Positions 61,101-64,000 of a stretch of 64,000 nucleotides of DNA are shown piece by piece (the first letter of the stretch is position 1; each line of letters starts with the position of its first letter). The stretch is from Cristatella mucedo. Lineage: Eukaryota > Bryozoa > Phylactolaemata > Cristatellidae. Under the pieces are notes generated by a model that searched no databases, was not told where the DNA came from, and saw only the letters and a program-made list of their open reading frames with translations. The stretch spans positions 4,324,001 through 4,388,000 of the forward strand of contig WPIO01000032.1 of the NCBI GenBank assembly GCA_009760855.2, read 5' to 3'. A program made the translations under genes and the position numbers.

Positions 61101-63929
61101 AACAGTCTACGGCTGCCAACATTTACACCTATTTGGATTCCAGTGGTGCTATCAACATGGCCACACAATCAAGCAATCAGCCAATGAACTCGACAGGTGC
61201 AGTAGTCAATGGCTGGCCATCAGTTATCAGCTTCTGGCTGAGGTTTCTGATTGTGACTTCAGGTCTGCTAGACCGGTTGAAGCCGGGCTGCAGAAGGCCA
61301 CACAGAAGACAGACTACGAACAATAATAAACTGAAAAAATATAGATAGTCATTGCACTACTACAAAGACATCTAGTAGCCATAAAGAAGCAGCCGTCTAA
61401 AAACACTCATCCCTCAGGGCCGCAGTAAGCTGCTCAAAAAGTGACTTGAACAGCTGCTCATTCTTTACTATGAGACAGGTTCAGGAAAGCCATAAGATAT
61501 GTATTTCAAGTTGCTCTAACATACAAAGCAAAATAAGAAATCCCAAAAGGCAGCCATAGAGAAGGTGGATCATCATAGTGCGGTGGCACCGAATAGGCAA
61601 AGACATGCATGCCCCTATTTGATGGTTCTTGCATCTTCTTGTTTCCCCCTTGCTTTTCCTTCCGATTCTGACGTCATGCTGACTCCGTTTATCACAACTA
61701 CCGATACTTAACAACCGGAGGTTAGCTGTTGGTTTGCTTTAGCAAGTTGTCCGGAATCAGCTTAAAATTAATGTAAACCACTTGCACAGACTAGTTGCTA
61801 TGATGTCCTTAATGCTTACAGCCACAAGCCACAAGGATGCTGCGAATAATGCTAAGCGGATCAAGATCCGTATCCGGCCAACAACCGAATTTGTGCAGCC
61901 TTATATAAACACCATACAGTTACATAGAGGTGTGCTAGCAAGGTAGAACACAATTCTCGCAGTCTGTGATAATACTACAATTAATAAGACATTTGAATAG
62001 TGCTCTCGGAGAACTAAAACGTTCTGGGCACTTTACCAATAATGTAAGGGAAGCATGTCAAAATGGTGAGTGACAACGTTCACGGTGTCAGCACGCATAA
62101 CCATTCAAAGGACACTTAAAAAAGAACCCAGCAATTGATGTGAGGAAAAAGTGAGTTTTTAGCTTCTGTTTAAATGTCGTCAAGTCAGGGTATGTCGTGA
62201 CATCAGTCAGGAGTGAGTTCCAGACTTTGAGAGCACATGAACTAGATAGATAAAGGCAAGGTCTCGAAAGAATTCAAGGTTGGTATGTGGTACAGCTAAA
62301 CGACTTGAGTACACAAATTGGCCTAATTGGGAAGCAGTTTTGAGAGGTTGGCTACAGCAAGAGAATGAAAGGACCTAAAAGTGTGCGATAAAAGCTTGTA
62401 GTCGATATGCTGCTTGATTAGAAGCCAGTGCAGGTCGACAAAAAGTGGTGCAATGTGGCAACTGCGACCCTCACGACAGAAAGGCCTAGCTGCAGAGTTT
62501 TTCACCAACTGGAAGCACCTGATTGCATACGCCGGTAGACCAGCAGAAGTCGAGATGAGATATGACAAATGCAAGGACCAACTTGGATGTGGTATCCATG
62601 TCTAGGCAGGTCAAATTTTCGCAAAGTTACATAGCTGAAAGTAGGCAGATTATACTATGGAGCTAATGCTGCCGTTTAGTGTCACCTCGGAACAGGACTC
62701 CCAGATTACATGCAGATGCTACAGGAGATATGCTGGTTATTAGCCTCTTCGGTAGCAGCCTCTTTTACATTGCAGCAGAAGAGCCTTAACGGCTATCCCC
62801 ACTACCTGCAGTGGGCAATAAGAGATTGCCCGCTTCAGGACTCAAACCCATGACATAGCAGGCAAAGGGCAAGGAGAGAGCTTGGGAGATAAAAAAAATG
62901 AACCATGGCTGTTGCTGTTCCTGTTTCGCACATTGGCTAGCAAGCACGAGGCCCAGAATTGCAAGGACACAACATGTAAAGAATGATCGTGCAGCCTTCG
63001 AGTATTAATCGGACTAGCTCATTATCATGTCGACAGTGACGATACCTGCTAGACCTGACACACCGGGAGTTGCAGGCCCAACAGGGAAGTCGTATCAGTG
63101 CCAACTGGAGCAAGCTGGCACTGCATACATCTCATTCACTGCTAGCTTGGGAGCAATACAGAGTGCACGAATCAATAGAAGGCTTGTAGCTGCTCGCCTT
63201 CAAACAAGTTTGACGGCTTCCACGATTGCCTCTTAGACTGTACCAGTGACGATACCTGCTAGACCTGACACACCGGGAGTTGCAGGCCAAACAGGGAAGT
63301 CGTATCAGTGCCAACTGGAGCAAGCTGGCACTGCATACATCTCATTCACTGCTAGCTTGGGAGCAATACAGAGTGCACGAATCAATAGAAGGCTTGTAGC
63401 TGCTCGCCTTCAAACAAGTTTGACGGCTTCCACGATTGCCTCTTAGACTCAGCAGTCCATCTGCACGGATCACAGTAGTCATACCAATAGGATTTTGGCC
63501 AAAATCCACGGAATCTCAGCCAATAATGCAAAACCTTACAAGTAGTTTGCACAATATTTAACTAATCGTGCAGACCTGACACCCACCGTGTACTTGCCAT
63601 GCTTCATGTTAAATCAATGCACATTGGTCATCAAGATTTTTAACGGCACTGTGTTTGCAGCAGCAATTCAAGTACAATGCTATGAGGATTTTTGAGTCCA
63701 GCGGTGGCGGTAGTAGTGGCAGAGGGGGAGGGGCGCCTGGGGTGGGGGAGAGAAGAGAAGTCTGGCTCCCAAAATGAAGCGATTCTACAATCGTATACAA
63801 AACACAATGCTTGCTATCTCACATACCCGAATGTAATTGCTGCTCGCATGGTCAGCATTCTTGTTCCTCTCATTGACTTTTTCTATCAAATCTTGCGCAA
63901 CTGCAGAACAAGCTTCGTAGTCTTTTTGC
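17141..63929 (-). CDS. stx8: Syntaxin-8 (endosomal Qc-SNARE), 7 exons, 5' end outside window
   Basis: Spliced gene join(63929-63827, 51162-51068, 44935-44831, 44726-44602, 44339-44247, 37967-37860, 17217-17141), read on the minus strand. The 706 nt encode 234 residues plus a TAG stop; human STX8 has 236 in all. Seen: every intron is GT-AG and all phases agree. The product has an N-terminal helical region, an acidic linker (HGDDDND), a SNARE motif beginning at [15 protein letters not shown] with zero-layer Q in DRQDEIIDDL, and a C-terminal anchor ending [18 protein letters not shown]. Known of the family: syntaxin 8 pairs with syntaxin 7, Vti1b and VAMP8 to fuse late endosomes. Inference: the start codon and first few residues lie in an exon right of the window. 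Identity rests on recognising motifs, not on a search, but phase agreement at six junctions makes it very secure. Confidence 0.95.
17723..17784. repeat. (CT)n microsatellite
   Basis: tctctgtctctttctc repeats leading into pure TC. Confidence 0.95.
20826..22125 (-). mobile_element. Long LINE copy with decayed reverse transcriptase
   Basis: From the (ATT)n tail through the hairpin (agcactctaagagaattcaatctc) to the reverse transcriptase core. The minus strand at about 21930-21955 encodes [11 protein letters not shown] in place of the usual FYADDTQLY. Upstream are [20 protein letters not shown]-like residues. Many stops and frameshifts; about 1.3 kb, 5'-truncated. Confidence 0.85.
23704..23812 (+). 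mobile_element. tRNA-derived SINE, type 2 fragment
   Basis: cagcccatgggtaaggcaca box A region and cctgggtttgagacctgcag (decayed box B), then aatcttttattggccactgc. Confidence 0.65.
23816..23925 (-). mobile_element. LINE 3' tail
   Basis: (ATA)n, acactcagagaacttaatcc and the tgcactttacat end. Confidence 0.7.
24045..24125 (+). repeat. Fragment of ATTAC-tailed retroelement family
   Basis: cctttccagttgtcctgagc and tgctacttccatactgcata match 38625-38670 and 41115-41160. Confidence 0.6.
24114..25043 (+). other. 309-codon open frame in stx8 intron, function unknown
   Basis: Longest open frame in the window, but the first ATG is at codon 91 (24384). The product has no recognisable domain, and a SINE fragment (24722-24781) is read through in frame, which argues against a conserved protein. 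Most likely a chance frame in G/C-biased, TA-poor DNA. A non-coding transcript cannot be excluded. Confidence 0.2.
24722..24781 (-). mobile_element. SINE type 2 head fragment
   Basis: aaaggattgcttgctgcagt then actcgaaaccacgacccagg: the box B half in reverse. Confidence 0.55.
25190..25365 (+). mobile_element. LINE 3' tail and a short upstream-type fragment
   Basis: aacaaagtgcctagaaataa...agttctcccagagg is the decayed hairpin. At 25290-25360 a separate piece encodes [21 protein letters not shown]-like residues of the reverse transcriptase C-terminal region. Confidence 0.6.
25375..26830 (-). mobile_element. LINE copy, diverged subfamily
   Basis: Minus strand from an A/T-rich tail through decayed ORF segments to reverse transcriptase pieces: [31 protein letters not shown] and [27 protein letters not shown] matches the [10 protein letters not shown] motif of the best copy. 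Frameshifted throughout. Confidence 0.8.
26865..26950 (-). mobile_element. LINE or SINE tail fragment
   Basis: tgtatagcaccctaaaataa and cctctattcaggtgcatcac: the tail shared by the LINE-tailed SINE and its LINE. No tRNA head. Confidence 0.6.
27050..27635. repeat. Long inverted repeat (fold-back element?)
   Basis: gggtacctttcaaaagaaaa at 27102-27121 continuing to catgttggaa is matched inverted by ttccaacacgtttgtcttta...ggtaccc at 27552-27581. Similarity extends outward to an agaaaatatt/agtattttct pair. Arms about 30-80 bases, spacer about 420. Confidence 0.55.
28735..29005 (+). mobile_element. LINE 3' fragment
   Basis: [20 protein letters not shown] is the end of the LINE ORF (compare [17 protein letters not shown]). 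Then the 3' UTR and tctaaagggcctagagagat. Confidence 0.7.
29540..29972. mobile_element. hAT-like MITE, 433 bp
   Basis: Imperfect terminal inverted repeats tagagctgtaccaaata / reverse of tttagtacagcccta, with internal attcggccgaat and gccgaataccgaatag motifs common in hAT elements of this sort. Flanks CAATTAAG and CAATTGAC (29532-29539, 29973-29980) match at 6 of 8, as expected for an 8-bp target-site duplication. It carries no intact transposase; a short minus-strand frame with an ICSMCGDHF motif may be a remnant. Confidence 0.75.
30130..31330 (-). pseudogene. Broken copy of an uncharacterised repetitive protein family
   Basis: Three collinear minus-strand pieces: [18 protein letters not shown] (about 31095-31150), [18 protein letters not shown] with [10 protein letters not shown] and [10 protein letters not shown] (30510-30730), and [18 protein letters not shown] with [10 protein letters not shown] and [13 protein letters not shown] (30134-30335). 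From memory this order resembles a multicopy uncharacterised protein seen in many arthropod and fish genomes (motifs such as FPCYLCLW and EQGERFHQDI). I do not know its function. Frames are interrupted by stops and shifts, so it is dead. Family name uncertain. Confidence 0.55.
31335..32160. other. A/T-rich intron sequence, no recognised feature
   Basis: Low G+C and no frames of note. Confidence 0.6.
32169..32281. repeat. Compound microsatellite (TATG)n-(TA)n
   Basis: About 14 TATG units followed by about 30 TA units. Open frames here are Tyr/Ile or Tyr/Val artefacts. Confidence 0.97.
32700..32790. repeat. G/C-rich segment with nested inverted repeats
   Basis: gggtctgggggcagagcccc, poly-C, then gggggtctgggggcatcccc: two versions of one palindromic unit separated by about 25 bases. 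Both strands have G runs that could form quadruplexes. Confidence 0.8.
33085..33807 (-). mobile_element. LINE inserted into the Tc1-like transposase
   Basis: 5'-truncated copy. On the minus strand: LVRKxx-type reverse transcriptase C-terminus ([54 protein letters not shown]), 3' UTR, hairpin and (ATT)n tail. Flanked by ttata on both sides (33080-33084, 33808-33812), a probable short target-site duplication. Confidence 0.88.
34340..34440 (+). mobile_element. LINE 3' tail
   Basis: gtaaagcgcctagaaagaga, ttacgttctctaagggcgct and (ATT)n, a well-preserved hairpin. Only the tail is present, inserted in the Tc1-like relic. Confidence 0.85.
34735..37850. other. Intron sequence, no recognised gene
   Basis: Includes ctcag pentamers (34837-34860), the (CA)n block at 35731-35940, and a poly-C run at 37399-37411. 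Frames at 34732-35127 and 36433-36849 have no recognisable domain. Confidence 0.5.
35731..35940. repeat. (CA)n with CCGG/CTGG-interrupted units
   Basis: Runs of CA separated by ccggcaca or ctggcaca units, with a minisatellite-like period of 12-14 bases in 35838-35895. Confidence 0.95.
37860..37967 (-). CDS. stx8: stx8 exon f (C-terminal half of SNARE motif)
   Basis: 108 nt, acceptor tgtttgttacag|AG, donor AATTGCG|gtaagtca, a near-consensus donor. The incoming AG completes a Glu codon. It encodes [18 protein letters not shown] and [25 protein letters not shown] followed by RNETRRV is the equivalent vertebrate pattern, and the final Cys just before the membrane anchor is also found there. The exon is isolated: 6.3 kb from exon e and 20.6 kb from the last coding exon. 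Confidence 0.95.
38285..38870 (+). mobile_element. L2-like LINE 3' end, second family (ATTAC tail)
   Basis: Decayed C-terminal region [18 protein letters not shown], then [18 protein letters not shown], then a 3' part with ggctttgagtgggctataca, an L2-like end signature, closing in tacacattacattac. Distinct from the (ATT)n family. The last 230 bases match 41090-41350. Confidence 0.7.
39560..40345 (+). mobile_element. LINE 3' fragment
   Basis: Begins in the [21 protein letters not shown] segment, continues through [19 protein letters not shown], then 3' UTR, gtaaagcacctatagagaga...gatggcagcat and (ATT)n. Confidence 0.8.
40346..40980 (+). mobile_element. LINE 3' fragment, second copy in tandem
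   Basis: [20 protein letters not shown] opens the fragment and [16 protein letters not shown] closes the ORF; 3' UTR to ctacacagagacagggttct. It sits directly after the (ATT)n of the previous copy. Confidence 0.75.
41065..41350 (+). mobile_element. ATTAC-tailed retroelement fragment
   Basis: cagcggccctgagctgctac, gctactcactacctcaactt, ctttgttgcgtgagac and a cattacattac end. About 80% like 38610-38870 by eye. Confidence 0.65.
41810..41940 (+). mobile_element. SINE type 2, decayed
   Basis: acccgtgggttaaagtcatg (box B relic), gtaggcaatcctacagtgcc, and the aaggctcttctggtgctcta body. Confidence 0.6.
41950..44246. other. Intron sequence, no recognised feature
   Basis: Only short frames, no repeat family recognised. 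Poly-A at 43930-43940. Confidence 0.5.
44247..44339 (-). CDS. stx8: stx8 exon e (N-terminal half of SNARE motif)
   Basis: 93 nt, acceptor ttcattttag|AACAAG, donor CAGGATG|gtatatc. It encodes [18 protein letters not shown] and [12 protein letters not shown]. This is the most conserved exon: RQKQMG is identical to the vertebrate protein. The Gln in DRQD, codon at 44251-44253, sits at the position of the Qc zero-layer glutamine that joins the ionic layer of the four-helix SNARE bundle. The codon lies only four bases from the donor, so the zero layer coincides almost exactly with an exon boundary. Confidence 0.96.
44602..44726 (-). CDS. stx8: stx8 exon d (linker)
   Basis: 125 nt, acceptor catgtgtag|G, donor ATCCC|gtgagttg. 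It encodes [18 protein letters not shown] followed by [23 protein letters not shown]. This is the variable acidic linker between the helical bundle and the SNARE motif. The end, with [15 protein letters not shown], aligns with the FDEIRQQQQKIIQ segment just before the SNARE helix. The last base C joins AA of exon e to give Gln. The linker is strongly diverged from vertebrates, which fits an invertebrate source. Confidence 0.92.
44831..44935 (-). CDS. stx8: stx8 exon c (third N-terminal helix)
   Basis: 105 nt, acceptor tcgtgcag|G, donor GGACG|gtgagtcgg. The incoming G completes the Leu codon of exon b, and the outgoing CG is completed by G of exon d as Arg. It encodes [18 protein letters not shown] and [16 protein letters not shown]. 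The [10 protein letters not shown] stretch corresponds closely to GDRRQNLLDDL of human syntaxin 8. It sits 104 bases from exon d, the shortest intron of the gene. Confidence 0.93.
45590..45672 (-). mobile_element. LINE 3' tail
   Basis: aataataatgcacttgatga, agtgccctcagagaactcaa and ctttctaggcactttacatt. Confidence 0.8.
45880..46009 (-). mobile_element. tRNA-headed SINE with LINE-like tail (best copy)
   Basis: Minus strand: ggtttggcccagcggttaag (box A TGGCCCAGCGG), ggtgctcgccccgattaagg, then gaggtcgtgggctcgagccc (box B region), then ccgtggcatatgtgaaacgc and ctgaatggagattattttct...agggtgctatacag. The last part is the same hairpin design as the LINE 3' end. Confidence 0.9.
46010..46158 (-). mobile_element. 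SINE type 2, abutting another SINE
   Basis: Minus strand: gggttcgagtcctgctatgg (box B), ttgcccactgcaattggttg body and aaggctcttctactgctacg. It ends at the head of the preceding SINE. Confidence 0.8.
46690..47335 (-). mobile_element. LINE 3' fragment
   Basis: (ATT)n tail, ccctcagaaaacttaatctc, 3' UTR, then ORF pieces [18 protein letters not shown] and [18 protein letters not shown] (frame-shifted relatives of the conserved [14 protein letters not shown] region). Confidence 0.8.
48340..48471 (-). mobile_element. tRNA-headed SINE, LINE-tailed type
   Basis: ttggtctagcggttaaggtg head, gaggtcgtgggctcgagtct box B region, cgcctgaatagagattaagt tail. Confidence 0.85.
48683..48705. repeat. (CTA)n microsatellite
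   Basis: Seven to eight CTA units. Confidence 0.95.
48855..49570 (+). mobile_element. Diverged LINE 3' fragment
   Basis: [17 protein letters not shown]-like start, then SFSGIGHQ-type region with [18 protein letters not shown] and [18 protein letters not shown], relatives of [19 protein letters not shown]. Ends before an (ATT)n run near 49557. Confidence 0.65.
49975..50130 (+). mobile_element. tRNA-derived SINE, type 2 (best copy)
   Basis: tRNA-like head 49983-50047: gcccat pairs with gtgggc to form most of an acceptor stem, box A region gcccatgggtaaggtgctcg, perfect box B GGTTCGAGTCC at 50026-50036. The body atcctttattgagcactgta and ggctcttgtgctgctataca follows. The anticodon arm is not canonical, so not a functional tRNA. 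Confidence 0.85.
50700..50862 (+). mobile_element. tRNA-derived SINE, type 2 (gacggcacacta head)
   Basis: atccgtgacggcacactagg head and box B GGTTCGAATCC, then tgcggtgggcgatcctttat and ttctgccgctatacaaaaga. Nearest relative is 3110-3278. Confidence 0.85.
51068..51162 (-). CDS. stx8: stx8 exon b (second N-terminal helix)
   Basis: 95 nt, entering in phase 0 after aattttcag and leaving after two bases of a Leu codon (CT|gtaagtgg, completed by G in the next exon). It encodes [19 protein letters not shown] and then [12 protein letters not shown]. The spacing of Leu and Ile, and the position just before the TQREAERRQ segment, match the IRALLQNLKEKI...LLLRAVSTHQ helix of vertebrate syntaxin 8. This is the least conserved exon by eye. 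Splice sites and phase on both sides support it. A cag|ctgat alternative acceptor seven bases downstream would break the phase. Confidence 0.85.
51225..51905 (-). mobile_element. LINE close upstream of stx8 exon b
   Basis: Tail (aataataaaaataataataa), accctctgagaactaaatct hairpin, 3' UTR, and the ORF C-terminus ([54 protein letters not shown]). On the stx8 strand it ends about 60 bases before the acceptor at 51163. Confidence 0.88.
52233..52580 (-). mobile_element. LINE 3' end fragment
   Basis: Tail, gcaccctcagcaaacttaat, 3' UTR with gcatggttagtggcagaatg repeats, up to gcatacgaactaaaggca. Confidence 0.8.
52778..53520 (-). mobile_element. LINE fragment with reverse transcriptase C-terminus
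   Basis: Residues [54 protein letters not shown] and [18 protein letters not shown]. It overlaps the consensus range of 52233-52580, so the two are separate insertions or a rearranged copy. Confidence 0.83.
53950..54055 (+). mobile_element. LINE 3' tail
   Basis: gcaaatgtagagtgcctaga, aagggatgtagttcccctgg and an (ATT)n tail. Confidence 0.75.
54060..55920. other. Intron sequence, no recognised feature
   Basis: A/T-rich, with no frames above 60 codons and no repeat family recognised. Confidence 0.6.
55929..56012 (+). mobile_element. tRNA-derived SINE, type 2 head
   Basis: acttaacctatgggtaagat box A region, box B GGTTCGAGTCC at about 55976-55986, tgcgttgggcgatcctttac. Body truncated after atacaagatg. 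Confidence 0.8.
56140..57690 (-). mobile_element. Best-preserved L2/CR1-like LINE, reverse transcriptase
   Basis: Non-LTR retrotransposon. Two overlapping minus-strand frames: 57572-57084 encodes [31 protein letters not shown] and FYADDTQLY, the catalytic reverse transcriptase block; 57097-56369 continues from [17 protein letters not shown] to [18 protein letters not shown] and [14 protein letters not shown]. One frameshift near 57090, in [16 protein letters not shown], separates them. 3' UTR carries AAAGCGCC (56165-56172) pairing with GGCGCTTT (56197-56204), inner AGAGA/TCTCT, then an (ATT)n tail. The endonuclease part is missing: 5'-truncated near 57690. Serves as the reference for the other copies. 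Confidence 0.93.
58060..60200 (-). mobile_element. Degraded LINE(s), diverged subfamily
   Basis: Tail-like aataacacatgtgaataacc then (AT)n (58099-58130). The ORF end region (agtcggaagtgatttccagg) is at 58300, [18 protein letters not shown] and [15 protein letters not shown] at 59150-59250, and reverse transcriptase [18 protein letters not shown] plus [13 protein letters not shown] at 59836-60000. A DDTQLY-equivalent is decayed (YVHDTRLY). Two or more insertions may be joined. Confidence 0.72.
58099..58130. repeat. (AT)n microsatellite
   Basis: About 16 AT units inside the LINE 3' UTR region. Confidence 0.95.
60200..61980. other. Intron sequence, no recognised gene
   Basis: The 60890-61348 plus-strand frame (152 codons) includes a Gly/Pro-rich [18 protein letters not shown] stretch but no domain I recognise; a complementary frame is equally open, so coding status is doubtful. 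Confidence 0.4.
61985..62745 (-). mobile_element. LINE 3' fragment
   Basis: Tail, gtgctctcggagaactaaaa, 3' UTR, then [36 protein letters not shown] and [18 protein letters not shown]. Confidence 0.83.
62755..62870 (-). mobile_element. SINE type 2
   Basis: Minus strand: gggtttgagtcctgaagcgg (box B), caatctcttattgcccactg and aaggctcttctgctgcaatg. Confidence 0.78.
63034..63449. repeat. 210-bp perfect-period tandem duplication
   Basis: Copies 63034-63243 and 63244-63449 differ at about one internal base (gcaggcccaac versus gcaggccaaac) and at the edges. Each holds one open frame of the same sequence: [13 protein letters not shown](P/Q)TGKS, then [18 protein letters not shown] and more, ending TIAS-stop. 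Only the first has an ATG (63027). No family recognised. It lies about 380 bases from stx8 exon a. Confidence 0.97.
63827..63929 (-). CDS. stx8: stx8 exon a (N-terminal helix)
   Basis: 103 nt. The acceptor tract is ttgatttgtag before GCAAAAAGAC; the donor is CGG|gtatgtgag. The exon begins with the third base of a codon and ends in phase 0. It encodes 34 residues, [18 protein letters not shown] followed by [16 protein letters not shown]. This aligns with the first helix of animal syntaxin 8, where an IAQEI...QRN pattern follows the N-terminal tyrosine. About ten residues, including the initiator Met, must lie upstream outside the window. It is the rightmost exon and is separated from the next by 12.7 kb. 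Confidence 0.9.
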
Positions 63930-64000
63930 CTACAAATCAAGAGGCTATAGAGACTACCCTCCAAAGATAGCAAGACAAAACAGACTATCTGCATATTCAT

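Larger units (their letters stand above)
51163..63826 (-). other. stx8: stx8 intron between exons a and b (12.7 kb)
   Basis: LINE-rich intron: copies at 51225-51905, 52233-52580, 52778-53520, 53950-54055, 56140-57690, 58060-60200 and 61985-62745. A 210-bp tandem duplication lies at 63034-63449. The stretches 54060-55920 and 60200-61980 hold no recognisable feature. Confidence 0.88.

Noticed and set aside
60890-61348. 152-codon frame with a Gly/Pro-rich stretch
   Set aside because: Opposite strand is equally open, no domain or splice context, no ATG-context support.

Overview
The window is animal nuclear DNA, probably from an invertebrate. I cannot name the species. The evidence is a split gene with GT-AG introns of up to 20.6 kb, L2/CR1-type LINEs, tRNA-derived SINEs, Tc1/mariner and hAT relics, many microsatellites, and a CpG-rich island at the left edge. 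There are no prokaryotic operons, CRISPR arrays or intact tRNA or rRNA genes.

The one host gene I can support is on the minus strand and covers most of the window: the orthologue of syntaxin 8 (stx8), an endosomal Qc-SNARE. Seven coding exons were reconstructed by hand: 63827-63929, 51068-51162, 44831-44935, 44602-44726, 44247-44339, 37860-37967 and 17141-17217. All six introns have GT-AG ends and every reading phase matches across them. Together the exons give 234 residues plus the stop: N-terminal helical domain, linker, SNARE motif with the zero-layer glutamine, and a C-terminal membrane anchor. Only the extreme N-terminus and 5' UTR lie beyond the right edge. Each exon is about 100 bases, so no ORF-length filter would find this gene.

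Layout. 1-1640: GC/CpG-rich, promoter-like island that includes an old SINE. 1640-17140: intergenic DNA and stx8 3' flank with LINE and SINE fragments, an isolated B-box-like ORF, (GA)n/(GACA)n, a near-perfect 34-bp palindrome and an A/T minisatellite. 17218-37859: the largest intron, holding LINEs, a hAT-like MITE, a broken copy of an uncharacterised repetitive ORF, and a Tc1-like transposase interrupted by a LINE. 37968-44246, 44936-51067 and 51163-63826: further introns dense in LINE and SINE copies, including the best-preserved LINE reverse transcriptase (56140-57690) and a recent 210-bp tandem duplication close to exon a.

The repeats form a connected system. The dominant LINE ends in a 3' hairpin (AAAGCGCC...GGCGCTTT) and an (ATT)n tail. 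One tRNA-headed SINE family carries a tail of the same design, which suggests it was mobilised by that LINE. I found no previously undescribed defence or metabolic system. The most useful results are the hidden stx8 gene, the nested transposon insertions and several uncatalogued repeat families.
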